This document shows, in pieces, positions 1 through 8,074 of a stretch of 64,000 nucleotides of DNA. A program made the position numbers and the translations under genes. This DNA is from RBG-16-34-14 sp963727535 (lineage in GTDB: Bacteria > Bacteroidota > Ignavibacteria > Ignavibacteriales > Ignavibacteriaceae). Where the stretch lies: NCBI GenBank assembly GCA_963727535.1, contig CAVSGR010000002.1, positions 1-64,000 of the forward strand, read 5' to 3'. Within the stretch, counting starts at the first letter, position 1. Each line of letters begins with the position of its first letter. A model generated the notes under the pieces. It did no database searches. It was not told where the DNA came from and was given only the letters and a program-made list of their open reading frames with translations.

Positions 1-445
1 ACCTTCCCCATCTTAAATCATTACAAAGAATAACTTTTATTCCCTCTCTTAATTCATTCTCTTTTGGTTTAAATGGAGTTACAGAAACAAAAACGGTTGG
101 CTTTATTTCAGACGGCGGGAAGAAATGTTGTCTGGGGAAAAAATCTCCACGAGTAATTTGTAAATAGATAAGTAAATGTTCTTCAGTAAAAGAATTTATT
201 TTAACAAGTTCAAAAATTGCTTTTTCTAATTCATTAAAATCTTTAAAGTTTATCTTTAATCCAGCAAGACTTCTATTTAATCTTTCAAAATGTTCTTCAA
301 GCCTAAATAATCTTCCATTATGCCAGCGAATAGTTTCATAAACACCATCAGCAAACAGGAATCCCCGATCGAATGGAGAAATGCTTAATTCATTCCCTTT
401 AATAAATTTACCATTTAGGTAGAAGAGGATTTCCTGATTATTCAT
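1..445 (-). CDS. Class IV PLP aminotransferase, D-alanine-transaminase-like (partial, 3' end off window)
   Basis: The minus strand is open from an ATG at 445 to the left edge, giving 148 residues that begin MNNQEILFYLNGKFIKGN. Seen: the fold-type IV signature DRGFLFADGVYETIR near residues 26-40 and, at the cut end, NDLRWGR, which in D-amino-acid transaminases precedes the CDIKSLN segment with the PLP lysine. That lysine and the C-terminal half lie outside the window. The family transfers amino groups with PLP in the cytoplasm; D-alanine aminotransferase, branched-chain aminotransferase (IlvE) and aminodeoxychorismate lyase (PabC) share the fold. The RWGR context favours the D-amino-acid enzyme, but the substrate cannot be fixed from the part visible. 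A 13-bp hairpin lies about 85 nt upstream. Confidence 0.8.
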   Translation of the reverse strand, partial: MNNQEILFYLNGKFIKGNELSISPFDRGFLFADGVYETIRWHNGRLFRLEEHFERLNRSLAGLKINFKDFNELEKAIFELVKINSFTEEHLLIYLQITRGDFFPRQHFFPPSEIKPTVFVSVTPFKPKENELREGIKVILCNDLRWGR

Positions 446-527
446 TTTCTTATCTTTAAAAATAATCAGAAAAAAATAAATGTTGAAAAAATGGGGAACA
501 ATGAGTGAATTTTTCCTTTTAAAACGA

Positions 528-560
528 ATTATGCGGAGATCCCCCAAATCTCCGCATAAT
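528..560. repeat. 13-bp perfect inverted repeat (hairpin)
   Basis: ATTATGCGGAGAT at 528-540 is the exact reverse complement of 548-560, with a 7-nt loop CCCCCAA. On the minus strand the hairpin is followed by TTCGTTTT, so it could act as a terminator or attenuator before the aminotransferase gene; on the plus strand no T run follows. It could also be an interspersed palindrome. No gene ends here that needs a terminator. Confidence 0.6.
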
Positions 561-880
561 CAATGCCCCGCGTAAGTGACTTTATTCAAGTTCTTCGGCA
601 CTAAACTTAATTAAGGCGATTATTTTTAGCATCAGTATTATTACTAAAAATTTTTGAGGGAAAAGTTACATTTTCAGGAGAATATTATTCTAATTAATTC
701 CTAGACTACGTATAGATACCTATCTGTCGTATCCCATTTTATTCAAACATACTTTTGTTGCCAAATAGCAAACATAGTTTTAACATATATTTATTATATG
801 AATGTAAATTTATACAAGAAGAGAAATTATTTTGCAATATTTTCCGTAATCCTACTGATTCGCTATAGTTTTAAGGTTTT

Positions 881-888
881 TATATTTG
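881..888 (+). promoter_or_regulatory. Putative -7 promoter element TATATTTG
   Basis: TATATTTG matches the Bacteroidota sigma-A consensus TAnnTTTG. It lies 24 nt before the ATG at 912, so transcription would start just ahead of the GGAGG ribosome binding site. A convincing -33 TTG was not found at the right distance. AT-rich DNA produces chance matches, so this is a moderate call. Confidence 0.4.
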
Positions 889-911
889 TAGTAAAATTAG
901 GAGGAATCAAT

Positions 912-1157
912 ATGGGCATACCAGCAGCAAAAAAAATAATCTCTGATATTGTAACGTGGGAGTTTTTACCTATTGAAGAATATCAGGATAAATACTACTT
1001 TATAAAAAAGATTAAGGGATTTTTTCCAGATCTTTCAGATGATAAAATTATTTCTGCTATAGAATATGCCAACAGACAATCAGGGTTATTCTTAAGAAAA
1101 AAGAAATATGTTAATGCCTTGAGTTTAAAAGATGTTTGCGGCTTGAGGCTAAAATGA
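912..1157 (+). CDS. Small hypothetical protein (81 aa)
   Basis: An 81-residue, lysine-rich, soluble-looking protein starting MGIPAAKKIISDIV. I chose ATG 912 rather than the upstream ATG at 798 because TAGGAGGAATCAAT gives a strong Shine-Dalgarno 6-7 nt away and a promoter-like box sits just before it; the longer frame would add an implausible hydrophobic N-terminus. No family recognised. It ends 10 nt before the sensor kinase gene, so it is probably co-transcribed with the two-component pair and may be an accessory or regulatory partner; that link is by position only. Confidence 0.6.
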   Translation: MGIPAAKKIISDIVTWEFLPIEEYQDKYYFIKKIKGFFPDLSDDKIISAIEYANRQSGLFLRKKKYVNALSLKDVCGLRLK

Positions 1158-1167
1158 AAAATTTTAT

Positions 1168-2343
1168 ATGCTGGATAACTCAGATGATTATTTAAGACTT
1201 TTATTTAATTGGGGAAATCCTATATATTATTCTCTTTTCCTGACTATTACAATAACAATAGTCATTTTCTTTTTCTTCAGATACATTATTCTGCCGCTAA
1301 GAAAAAAGTATATCCTTGAAAAAAGAGAACTTGAGATAAAAAATGTAAAGCTTATGGCTTTATTTGCCGAGCTTGACCCGAACCCCTTAATAAGAATAGA
1401 CCCGGATGGAACTGTCATTCATCTGAATGATGCCGCAAAAAATCTGGAAAAAGATATCCCCATCCTGGGAGAAAAAATAAACAAGATAATCCCTTCTATA
1501 AATTTCTCATTGGAAGAATGCATAAAAAAAGAGCAGTCAGTTGTACTTACTGAAACAATAAACAATAAATTTTACTCTATTATATTCAAAGGTATTTTTT
1601 CACTCAATATTGCACAAATTTATTTTGACGATCTTACTGTAAGGAAACAATTCGAAGAAGAATTAGAAACCTCGAAGGTTAAACTCAGAGAATTATCAGA
1701 ACATCTCCGCAACACTCTTGAAGATGAAAGGCAAAGGATTGCAAGAGAACTTCACGATGGCGTTGGTCAAAACCTGTATCTTATAAGATTAAAACTTAAA
1801 ACCATTGAAGAATCCCGGGGAAAAGGCTTTTCAGAAACTGATTACAATACTCTCTTCAACTCAATCGAAAGCTCGATAAATGAGCTGAAGGAAATTATAT
1901 ATAACTTGAAGCCGAAAAATCTTGATGAAGTCGGGCTCGGTCCTTCTTTAAGAATCTTAACAAAAAGAATTTCCGAGGAAACCGGAATTAAAGGAACTGT
2001 GGATATTTATGGTTCCGAAGAGAGGCTGAATAAAAAACTCGAACTTACTCTCTACAGACTAACACAGGAAGCATTGAGCAATATCGTTAAACATTCCAGG
2101 GCAAAGGAATTTAACATTCAGATAATGAATAACAAAGATATTATAAAGCTTATGATTTCAGATGACGGGGTCGGGTTTGATCCTGCACATACAAATAATA
2201 AATCAAATTCTTCCGGTTTCGGGCTTCTTAATATGCAGGAAAGAATTGGTATCTATAACGGCAAACTGAAAATCGATTCATCGGAAGGGAACGGAACTTT
2301 AATAATTACTGAAATACCAAAAGAAGAGATCATTTATGAGTGA
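1168..2343 (+). CDS. NarX/DegS-type sensor histidine kinase
   Basis: A 391-aa membrane-anchored kinase. One hydrophobic segment covers about residues 20-43, a PAS-like region about 60-160, and a coiled linker leads to a HisKA_3 dimerisation domain with IARELHDGVGQNL, where His196 is the expected phosphorylation site. The C-terminal HATPase_c domain shows the N box (EALSNIVKHS, 301-310), G1 box DDGVGFD and G2 box GFGLLNM. There is no large extracytoplasmic sensor, so the signal is probably read in the membrane or by the PAS domain. The gene overlaps the response regulator by 8 nt, so they are a cognate pair. The ligand is unknown. Confidence 0.93.
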   Translation: MLDNSDDYLRLLFNWGNPIYYSLFLTITITIVIFFFFRYIILPLRKKYILEKRELEIKNVKLMALFAELDPNPLIRIDPDGTVIHLNDAAKNLEKDIPILGEKINKIIPSINFSLEECIKKEQSVVLTETINNKFYSIIFKGIFSLNIAQIYFDDLTVRKQFEEELETSKVKLRELSEHLRNTLEDERQRIARELHDGVGQNLYLIRLKLKTIEESRGKGFSETDYNTLFNSIESSINELKEIIYNLKPKNLDEVGLGPSLRILTKRISEETGIKGTVDIYGSEERLNKKLELTLYRLTQEALSNIVKHSRAKEFNIQIMNNKDIIKLMISDDGVGFDPAHTNNKSNSSGFGLLNMQERIGIYNGKLKIDSSEGNGTLIITEIPKEEIIYE

Positions 2344-3007
2344 AAGCATGATAAGGCTTTTGATCGCAGACGATCACAACTTATTCAGGGAAGGAATAAA
2401 AAATCTTCTTGCAGATGAAAAAGATATTTTTATAGTGGGGGAAGCGGAAACTGGCGAATCTCTTGTTACAAAATACACAGAGCTTAAACCCGATATTGTT
2501 CTTGCCGATATTTCTATGCCGCAGTTAACTGGAATCGAAGCTTTGGAAAAGCTAAAAAAATCAGGACAACATCCGAAGTTTCTGTTTCTTTCTATGTTTG
2601 ATGGCGATGAATATGTTTACTACTGTGCAAAAGCAGGGTGCTACGGACTTGTAAGTAAAAAAATTATGAGAGGTGAACTTATTTTTGCAATCAAAACTGT
2701 AAATGAGGGAAAAAGATATTTTGGAGCAAAAATTCCAGAAGAAAAACTAAATGAAATTATCAGCAACTTTGAGAAAAAAACCGAAAGAACCAGGAATGGG
2801 TATGAGCTTACTCCAAGAGAAGAACAAATTGTAAGATTAATAAGTGAAGGGTTAACAAGCAATGAAATAGCCGACAGGCTTTTTGTAAGTAAAAGAACTA
2901 TTGATACACATAGAACACATTTAATACAAAAGCTTAATCTTAAATCTTTACCTGATTTAATTAAATATTCAATCAATTTTTGTATGACGACGGATAAATC
3001 AGAATAA
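2336..3007 (+). CDS. NarL/FixJ-family response regulator
   Basis: A 223-aa DNA-binding response regulator. The receiver domain has the acidic pocket ADD at 11-13, phospho-acceptor Asp58 (VLADISMP) and a conserved lysine in GLVSKK. A LuxR-type helix-turn-helix follows from about residue 157 (LTPREEQIVRLISEG... VSKRTIDTHRTHL). It starts inside the 3' end of the kinase gene, so translation is coupled. It is followed after 112 nt by the 125-aa WCPPIC-tail protein, whose upstream region carries two TCTTA/TAAGA dyads that could be its binding sites; that is an inference. Confidence 0.95.
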   Translation: MSESMIRLLIADDHNLFREGIKNLLADEKDIFIVGEAETGESLVTKYTELKPDIVLADISMPQLTGIEALEKLKKSGQHPKFLFLSMFDGDEYVYYCAKAGCYGLVSKKIMRGELIFAIKTVNEGKRYFGAKIPEEKLNEIISNFEKKTERTRNGYELTPREEQIVRLISEGLTSNEIADRLFVSKRTIDTHRTHLIQKLNLKSLPDLIKYSINFCMTTDKSE

Positions 3008-3036
3008 AGTACGTTACACGAGTGAATAAGTTATAA

Positions 3037-3094
3037 TCTTAGTAAGAGAGCTTTTAATATGGTTGATAAATCAGGTTAAAATCTTATATTAAGA
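3037..3094 (+). promoter_or_regulatory. Two TCTTA/TAAGA dyads, possible response-regulator sites
   Basis: TCTTA-G-TAAGA lies at 3037-3047 and TCTTA-TAT-TAAGA at 3082-3094; their centres are 46 bp apart in the 112-nt gap before the gene at 3120. NarL-type regulators bind short inverted heptamers, so these are candidate operators. The spacers differ (1 and 3 nt), which weakens the case, and the region is AT-rich. Confidence 0.3.
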
Positions 3095-3119
3095 CTGACA
3101 AAATGGAAGGAGTCGCAAA

Positions 3120-3497
3120 ATGGCGGATGAAATAATCGGCAAAATCTTTTCGAAGGATGAAGCGGACAAAAACTTTGGTCCTGTTTTATCATCTGTAAAA
3201 ATCCCCTCTTCAGAACTAAAAACTCTGATCAACGGGTCAAACAAACTTGTAATGTTCAGTGTTAACGAAGGTAAGCTTTCTATTTTAAAAGAAGGTAGAG
3301 CGGTTCTCTATCCGGCTGGTTTCAGCCCAAAATCTGATGAGAAATACGCTGCATACAGCAAAAGTGTTGTTGAAGAATTGCTAAGTTCGGGTAAAGCGGA
3401 TATAACGGTTGTCGAACAAAGGCAAGAGGTGATATCTGTTTCTAATGGACAACAAACTTTAGAAACCAGCGATTGGTGTCCACCTATTTGTCACTAG
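3120..3497 (+). CDS. Unknown 125-aa protein with C-terminal WCPPICH tail
   Basis: No family recognised. The protein has no signal peptide or membrane segment. Its only cysteines are at 120 and 124 in a tail TSDWCPPICH at the very end. The start has GGAAGGAG 6-7 nt before the ATG. The final 30 codons recur, in diverged form (ending NWCPPWCS), at 4113-4207, so the tail region was duplicated with the downstream membrane gene. A small body with a conserved Cys-rich C-terminus next to membrane proteins and a two-component system could be a ribosomally made peptide precursor, a metal- or copper-binding tail (CxxxC as in SCO proteins) or a redox tail. None of these is proven; no modification enzyme is visible. 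Confidence 0.75.
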   Translation: MADEIIGKIFSKDEADKNFGPVLSSVKIPSSELKTLINGSNKLVMFSVNEGKLSILKEGRAVLYPAGFSPKSDEKYAAYSKSVVEELLSSGKADITVVEQRQEVISVSNGQQTLETSDWCPPICH

Positions 3498-3506
3498 AGA
3501 AACCAA

Positions 3507-4088
3507 GTGATTTATAGCATAATAAGTTATTCTTCAATTTTTATTTGGTTGTCCATCCCTTTCAGACAAAAAAGAACAACCTACTTTTACTATTTCCTTG
3601 TAAATGCAATTTCGTGTGTTCTTTTGCTTATAGATAAGATATTGTTAATTCATCCTGCCTATTTGTACCTTGTACAGGGATTTTTCTTGATGGTTTTACT
3701 TTTTGACTTCAAAAAAATTCCTTATTACGCACTCTTTCTAATAGGGATTTTAATTTTTTCAGTAGCATTAGCCTTTTTATTATCGATAGAGATCATAACT
3801 GTCTGCCTGATAATTCAGCACGCTGTCATTTTTTTTATAATTCTTAAGAGAACAATTCTTTACAGCTACAAGGAAGAAAAATTAAATCTTTTCCAGTTTG
3901 TACTTCTCCTCTACGAAATAACACTTGTAACAAGGTTTTTAGTAGTTTTGCACAACATTAAAACAAGTATAATATTTTTTTATTTAACTGCAGCTTTTGG
4001 TATTATCATAGGTATATTTTTTCTCATTTATAATGTAGAGAACAGCCCTAAAATTAGTATGGCAAGTAAAGATATTATTGATAATTAG
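3507..4088 (+). CDS. Multipass membrane protein, copy A of a tandem pair
   Basis: A 193-aa, highly hydrophobic protein with about six or seven membrane segments; family not recognised. The start is GTG, 9 nt after the stop of the WCPPIC-tail gene, so both are probably translated from one message. Copy B at 4218-4802 matches it: the first ~95 residues are only about half identical, while the last ~97 differ at about five positions despite many synonymous base changes. The shared C-terminal half, with a charged loop LKRTILYSYKEEKLN between segments, is therefore under selection. A role in export, sensing or immunity for the neighbouring small protein is possible, but only by context. Confidence 0.8.
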   Translation: MIYSIISYSSIFIWLSIPFRQKRTTYFYYFLVNAISCVLLLIDKILLIHPAYLYLVQGFFLMVLLFDFKKIPYYALFLIGILIFSVALAFLLSIEIITVCLIIQHAVIFFIILKRTILYSYKEEKLNLFQFVLLLYEITLVTRFLVVLHNIKTSIIFFYLTAAFGIIIGIFFLIYNVENSPKISMASKDIIDN

Positions 4089-4112
4089 ATTATAAATACA
4101 TTAGTAATTAAT

Positions 4113-4207
4113 GCAATAATTGTGGAACAAAAAAAGACGTAATCTCTATTACTAATGGGATACAAACTTTAGAAATGGCAAATTGGTGTCCACCATGGTG
4201 CAGTTAA
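4113..4207 (+). pseudogene. Duplicated 3' remnant of the WCPPIC-tail gene
   Basis: These bases correspond to the last ~30 codons of the 3120-3497 gene. Read with one base restored in a run of seven A (about 4129-4135), they encode VEQ-K-DVISITNGIQTLEMANWCPPWCS then stop. The N-terminal ~95 codons are absent and there is no start codon, so as sequenced it is not a complete gene. The tail WCPP-x-C is preserved while flanking residues changed. It sits 10 nt before copy B of the membrane gene, exactly as the full gene sits before copy A, which defines a roughly 710-bp tandem duplication. Confidence 0.75.
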
Positions 4208-4217
4208 TTTACTATTA

Positions 4218-4802
4218 ATGACTATACCTATTCTTATTGGTAATATTACTAGTATAGTTTGGCTTATTATACCTTTCAGACAGATAAGGACAAAATTCTT
4301 CTTCTTTTTCCTTATCTATGGGATTTCTTCCGCCCTTATGCTACTAAATGATATTTTACTAATACACCCTGCTTACTTTTATCTGGTACTGGATTTTTTC
4401 CTAATAATTTCTCTTTTCAATTTTAAAAAGTTTCCTAATTATGTACTCTTTTTAATTGGAGTTTTAATTATTTCAATAATATTGCCTTTTTTATTATCTA
4501 TAAGAATCATAACTGTTTGCTTAATAATTCAGCACGCCGTCATTTTCTTTATAATTCTTAAGAGAACAATACTTTATAGCTACCGGGAAGAAAAATTAAA
4601 CCTTTTCCAGTTTGTACTTCTCCTCTATGAAATAACCCTAGTAACAAGGTTTTTAGTAGTTTTGCACAACATTAAAACGAGCATAATATTTTTCTACCTC
4701 ACTGCAGCTTTCGGTATTCTTATTGGTATATTTTTTCTCTTTTATAATGTGGAGAACAGCCCTAAGTTTAGTATTGCAAGTAAAGATATTATTGACAACT
4801 AA
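4218..4802 (+). CDS. Multipass membrane protein, copy B of a tandem pair
   Basis: A 194-aa paralogue of the protein at 3507-4088, with the same six or seven hydrophobic segments and a near-identical C-terminal half (ITVCLIIQHAVIFF through the end). It starts with ATG, 10 nt after the stop of the duplicated WCPPWCS tail remnant. The N-terminal half has diverged strongly (for example IWLSIPFRQKRT against VWLIIPFRQIRT), while PFRQ, LLIHPAY and FKK are kept. Function unknown. The uneven divergence suggests either different specificities in the N-terminal half or gene conversion of the 3' half. Confidence 0.8.
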   Translation: MTIPILIGNITSIVWLIIPFRQIRTKFFFFFLIYGISSALMLLNDILLIHPAYFYLVLDFFLIISLFNFKKFPNYVLFLIGVLIISIILPFLLSIRIITVCLIIQHAVIFFIILKRTILYSYREEKLNLFQFVLLLYEITLVTRFLVVLHNIKTSIIFFYLTAAFGILIGIFFLFYNVENSPKFSIASKDIIDN

Positions 4803-4947
4803 ATTCAAGAGAGACTTATACTACGGTTGTTATAGATAAAATCCTACCTTTTTTATAGTTGTATTTTTTAGTACAAAATATTTAATATTATAATTATAAA
4901 TTCGTTGTTCCAAAACCATTAACATAATTTTAAGGATAAATCAAAAT

Positions 4948-5487
4948 ATGAGTACAACTAACATTACTGCACTTCAATATCCTATCGGAAAGTTCAGTTT
5001 CAAAGATGATATGACTCCCGATAAAAGAAACAATTGTATTCTTGACATCGAATCGACTCCCGCAAAATTAAGAGAAGCAGTAAAAGGCTTAACAGATGAA
5101 CAACTCGATACACCATACAGATCGGAAGGATGGACAGTAAGACAAGTTATACATCATATTGCGGACAGTCATATTAACGCCTATGTAAGAATGAAATTAG
5201 CACTAACTGAAACAGAACCAACTATTGGCACTTACGAAGAAAAAGAGTGGGCAAAACTTTACGATGTCTTTCAAACTCCGATCGAAGTTTCACTCAACCT
5301 GCTTGAGTCACTCCATAAAAGATGGGTTGTTTTGTTAAAATCTTTAACAGAAGCTGATTGTAAAAGAAATTTTATTCATCCTGAGTCAGGACTAAAAACT
5401 GTCGATTGGTTGATCGCACTTTATGCATGGCATGGAAATCATCATACTGCGCATATTACCTCATTAAGAAAAAGGATGCTATGGTGA
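4948..5487 (+). CDS. DinB-superfamily metal-dependent enzyme, YfiT/BstA-like
   Basis: A 179-aa cytoplasmic protein of the DinB four-helix family. Like Bacillus YfiT it opens with a YPIGKF segment (11-16) and carries the family's histidines in VIHHIADSH (69-75) and WHGNHHTAHI (161-170), which bind a divalent metal. Relatives are bacillithiol S-transferases or hydrolases of unknown substrate. It is a stand-alone plus-strand gene with a probable ribosome site AAGGA. The next gene (mnmA) is convergent, 37 nt away. Two further DinB-like genes lie at 43723 and 44956. Confidence 0.85.
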   Translation: MSTTNITALQYPIGKFSFKDDMTPDKRNNCILDIESTPAKLREAVKGLTDEQLDTPYRSEGWTVRQVIHHIADSHINAYVRMKLALTETEPTIGTYEEKEWAKLYDVFQTPIEVSLNLLESLHKRWVVLLKSLTEADCKRNFIHPESGLKTVDWLIALYAWHGNHHTAHITSLRKRMLW

Positions 5488-5524
5488 GTTGAGATGATGA
5501 GATAATGAGCTTCGTGAGATAAGA

Positions 5525-6576
5525 CTATATTAAAATAACACCACCCCCGAGACAAATTTCATCATCATAAAAAACAGCAAATTGTCCCGGTGCAATTCCT
5601 TTATCGAACCCATCTAAAAATACATTACCGGTTTCATTTCCATTCAATTCCAATCTGCAATTAAAGAAATTAGCTCCGTGTCTTATCTTTACTTGTAAAT
5701 CTTTTTTATCAGGTTTTGATCCGGAAATCCAATTAAACTTTCCAACCGTAAAATCACTGGTTTGCTCTGTTTTGATTTTCTCTTTCGAGATATAAACAAA
5801 ATTATTTTCTACATCTTTTTTAACTACATACCAGGGACCACCTGAAAGCCCAAGTCCAGAACGCTGACCAATTGTAAAATAATAATAGCCATTATGCTCG
5901 CCAATTACCTTTCCGTGTCAGCGTTAATAATGTTCCCGGTTTTAATTCCAAGATGATGTTTTATAAATTCATCAAACTTAATCTGCCCGAGAAAACAAAT
6001 TCCCTGGCTGTCTTTTCTAACTTTATTCGGAAGATCATATTTTTCAGCAAGCGTTCTTATCTCATCTTTTTTATAATTACCTATTGGAAATAAAGCCCTT
6101 GAAAATTGTCCCTGTGTAAGGTAAGCCAAAAAATATGTCTGGTCTTTCACCGGGTCGGGAGATTTTCTTAATTGAAACCCGCCATTTATTTCCTCTACTT
6201 TCGCATAATGCCCGCTTGCGACCTTTTCAAAAGAATCATCTATCTTGTCATAGAATTGTCCAAACTTTATAAGACTATTACAGAACATATCGGGATTTGG
6301 AGTTCGCCCCTCTTTAATTTCAGAAATAGTATAGGAAACCACCGAGTCCCAGTATTCTGTTTGAAGAGAAATTACATTTAATGGAACATCTGCCTGTTCA
6401 CAAACCCCTCTTGCAAACCTTAAATCTTCTTCCCAGGGACATTCACCCAAGAAAGAATATTCATCCTGAAGCCATATCTTTAGATAAAATGCAGTAATGT
6501 CGTGTCCTGCATCTTTCAATAATCTCAATGCAACGGAGCTATCGACTCCGCCCGAAAGTAAAACAGCTATCTTCAT
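5525..6576 (-). pseudogene. mnmA: tRNA-specific 2-thiouridylase MnmA, frameshifted
   Basis: MnmA makes s2U34 in tRNA-Lys/Glu/Gln in the cytoplasm. The N-terminal 223 codons (6576 to 5905) show the PP-loop SGGVDSS (8-14), catalytic Cys99 in NPDMFCNS and Cys194 in SQGICFLG. The frame then hits a stop, but the next frame continues without stops from about 5925 to TAG at 5525-5527 with GEHNGYYYFTIGQRSGLGLSGGPWYV, the standard C-terminal half. One base is missing around 5918-5925 (GACACGGAAAGG for an expected ACGGGAAAGG). Total length would be about 350 aa, normal for the family. Because the gene is usually important and nothing else has decayed, a sequencing or assembly error is more likely than a dead gene. 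Confidence 0.88.
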
Positions 6577-6654
6577 TCTTAAAAAAAATTATTGCTACAA
6601 ACATAAGGAATGATAAATAAAGAAATGAGCTAATTTGAGGTTACTTTTAGTAAC

Positions 6655-7173
6655 TTATTTGTTTTTCTTTTTTAGCCCCAGTTTTTCTATAACAGAATTA
6701 TAAATATCTTCATTAACACGACTTAACAAAATGGTTTGTAAAGTTCTTACCTTTTTAATAGAATCATAGAAACCTATGGTTATTTTACTCTTACCGTCGT
6801 AAATTTTCATTAGTCCTCTTACTTTACCTTGGAATACACCACCTGTAAGTGTTACAATATCCTTATAAAAAATTTCATCTTCTCTTTTACTTAAGAAAAA
6901 TCTCTCACAAACAATTTTTTCTTCATCAGCAATAATTTTGTAAGGGAGTATATGATACAGCATAAGATAATGTCTGTTAAAGAAATAAATCAAAGCAAGT
7001 ATAATTAATAAAGGGACAATATTTGATAGATCTTTATCGAGCCTGATAATTATTGGAACCAGGTAAGCAGATAAAATAACCGTAACAAATATATTTCCAA
7101 ACCGGAAAAGCAGTTTGAAAAAAAACGGATATTCAAAAGTATATATTTTTGCTTCTTCAAAAGGTTTTGGCAA
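6655..7173 (-). CDS. Hypothetical two-TM membrane protein
   Basis: A 172-aa protein. Two hydrophobic segments lie at about residues 26-46 and 52-72, followed by a soluble domain with alternating beta-like stretches (YKIIADEEKIVCERFF... MKIYDGKSKITIGFY), reminiscent of bacterial PH-like YcxB/bPH domains, though I cannot confirm that. It ends in lysines (KLGLKKKNK). It lies 38 nt after the lipoprotein gene and 78 nt before mnmA in the same direction, so it may share their transcript. Function unknown. Confidence 0.7.
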   Translation of the reverse strand: MPKPFEEAKIYTFEYPFFFKLLFRFGNIFVTVILSAYLVPIIIRLDKDLSNIVPLLIILALIYFFNRHYLMLYHILPYKIIADEEKIVCERFFLSKREDEIFYKDIVTLTGGVFQGKVRGLMKIYDGKSKITIGFYDSIKKVRTLQTILLSRVNEDIYNSVIEKLGLKKKNK

Positions 7174-7211
7174 AATAAATCCCGGTTGTATTTACAAATT
7201 TTCTACTGCTA

Positions 7212-8045
7212 TTAATCAAATTTTATTTTTACAGGATTGTTTGTTTCGATCTTAATTCCTGTAACATCTTTTAAAATGTCTTTTACTTCCTGCATATCGC
7301 CTGGATTAATCTTTTTTAATGCCATAAGCTTTTCGGGATCATCAAGAAGCAAATTAAAATTAAGATCAAAAAGAGTCACGGAAGATTTATTTACATAGCT
7401 TGCATTTGTCTCCTTAATTTCACCATCTGTTTCTACAACAAGAGAAATATTAAAATCTTTCAATAAGTCTTTTAGTTTTGATAAATCTCCGGCGTTTAGA
7501 CTATCTGTACTTGTATCTCCCATATCCATTGTTGAATCTGCTTTTTCGCTTTCTTTAGATGCAGGAGGCATATTAATAGTAATCTCAGAACCGTCATTTC
7601 TATCAAATTTAAAAGTAATATATTCTTTCTTCTCGGGTTCCTGTCCGGCAGCAGCTTCTACTCCTTCAGGTATTTTGCTATCCGGGTTCTGATCGAATCT
7701 TAATTTATTTAAGTCCGCAAAACTATATATAGCTGAATAACCTTCTCTTCCATCTTCTTGAAGCTCTTTACCAGAAATAAATTGTACACCCTCACCATAA
7801 TCGGATGCCTTATTTTTTATCTCCTCTTCGTTGTATAAGTTAAATTCCTGGGTATTAGTAGAGTCCGCAGCAAAACCGGACATAAACTGTTTCATCATCT
7901 GGACCATCTCACTGCTCATCAACATAGTTTCTTCAATCATACCTGAACCATCTTTGTTTACCTTTATTTTTGTTTTTACATCAATACAGCCGGTAATTGC
8001 CAGCGCAACAAAAAATATTGCAAGTGATGCAAATAACTTTTTCAT
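7212..8045 (-). CDS. Predicted lipoprotein (277 aa)
   Basis: The N-terminus MKKLFASLAIFFVALAITGC is a signal peptide ending in a lipobox with Cys20, so the mature protein is lipid-anchored in the envelope. The rest begins DVKTKIKVNKDGSGMIEETMLM, resembling proteins of the LppM/DUF3153 style that describe a charged beta-rich domain, but no family can be assigned firmly. It has an acidic linker around residues 140-185. It follows the PhoH-like gene after 29 nt and probably shares its message. Confidence 0.75.
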   Translation of the reverse strand: MKKLFASLAIFFVALAITGCIDVKTKIKVNKDGSGMIEETMLMSSEMVQMMKQFMSGFAADSTNTQEFNLYNEEEIKNKASDYGEGVQFISGKELQEDGREGYSAIYSFADLNKLRFDQNPDSKIPEGVEAAAGQEPEKKEYITFKFDRNDGSEITINMPPASKESEKADSTMDMGDTSTDSLNAGDLSKLKDLLKDFNISLVVETDGEIKETNASYVNKSSVTLFDLNFNLLLDDPEKLMALKKINPGDMQEVKDILKDVTGIKIETNNPVKIKFD

Positions 8046-8074
8046 TTTTACCTCAGGTTTTAATTTATTTAAAA

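Larger units (their letters stand above)
446..911. other. Intergenic region with a strong hairpin
   Basis: This is the gap between the divergent aminotransferase and the small protein at 912. It holds a 13-bp perfect inverted repeat (528-540 with 548-560) and TAnnTTTG-like boxes at 750-757 and 881-888. A reading frame opens at 798, but its first 38 codons are better read as leader: they have no ribosome binding site, whereas the ATG at 912 does. No RNA gene was recognised. Confidence 0.5.

Noticed and set aside
798..911. Upstream in-frame start of the 81-aa protein
   Set aside because: The ATG at 912 has GGAGG and a promoter-like box at 881; the 38 extra codons have no ribosome site and would include the promoter.
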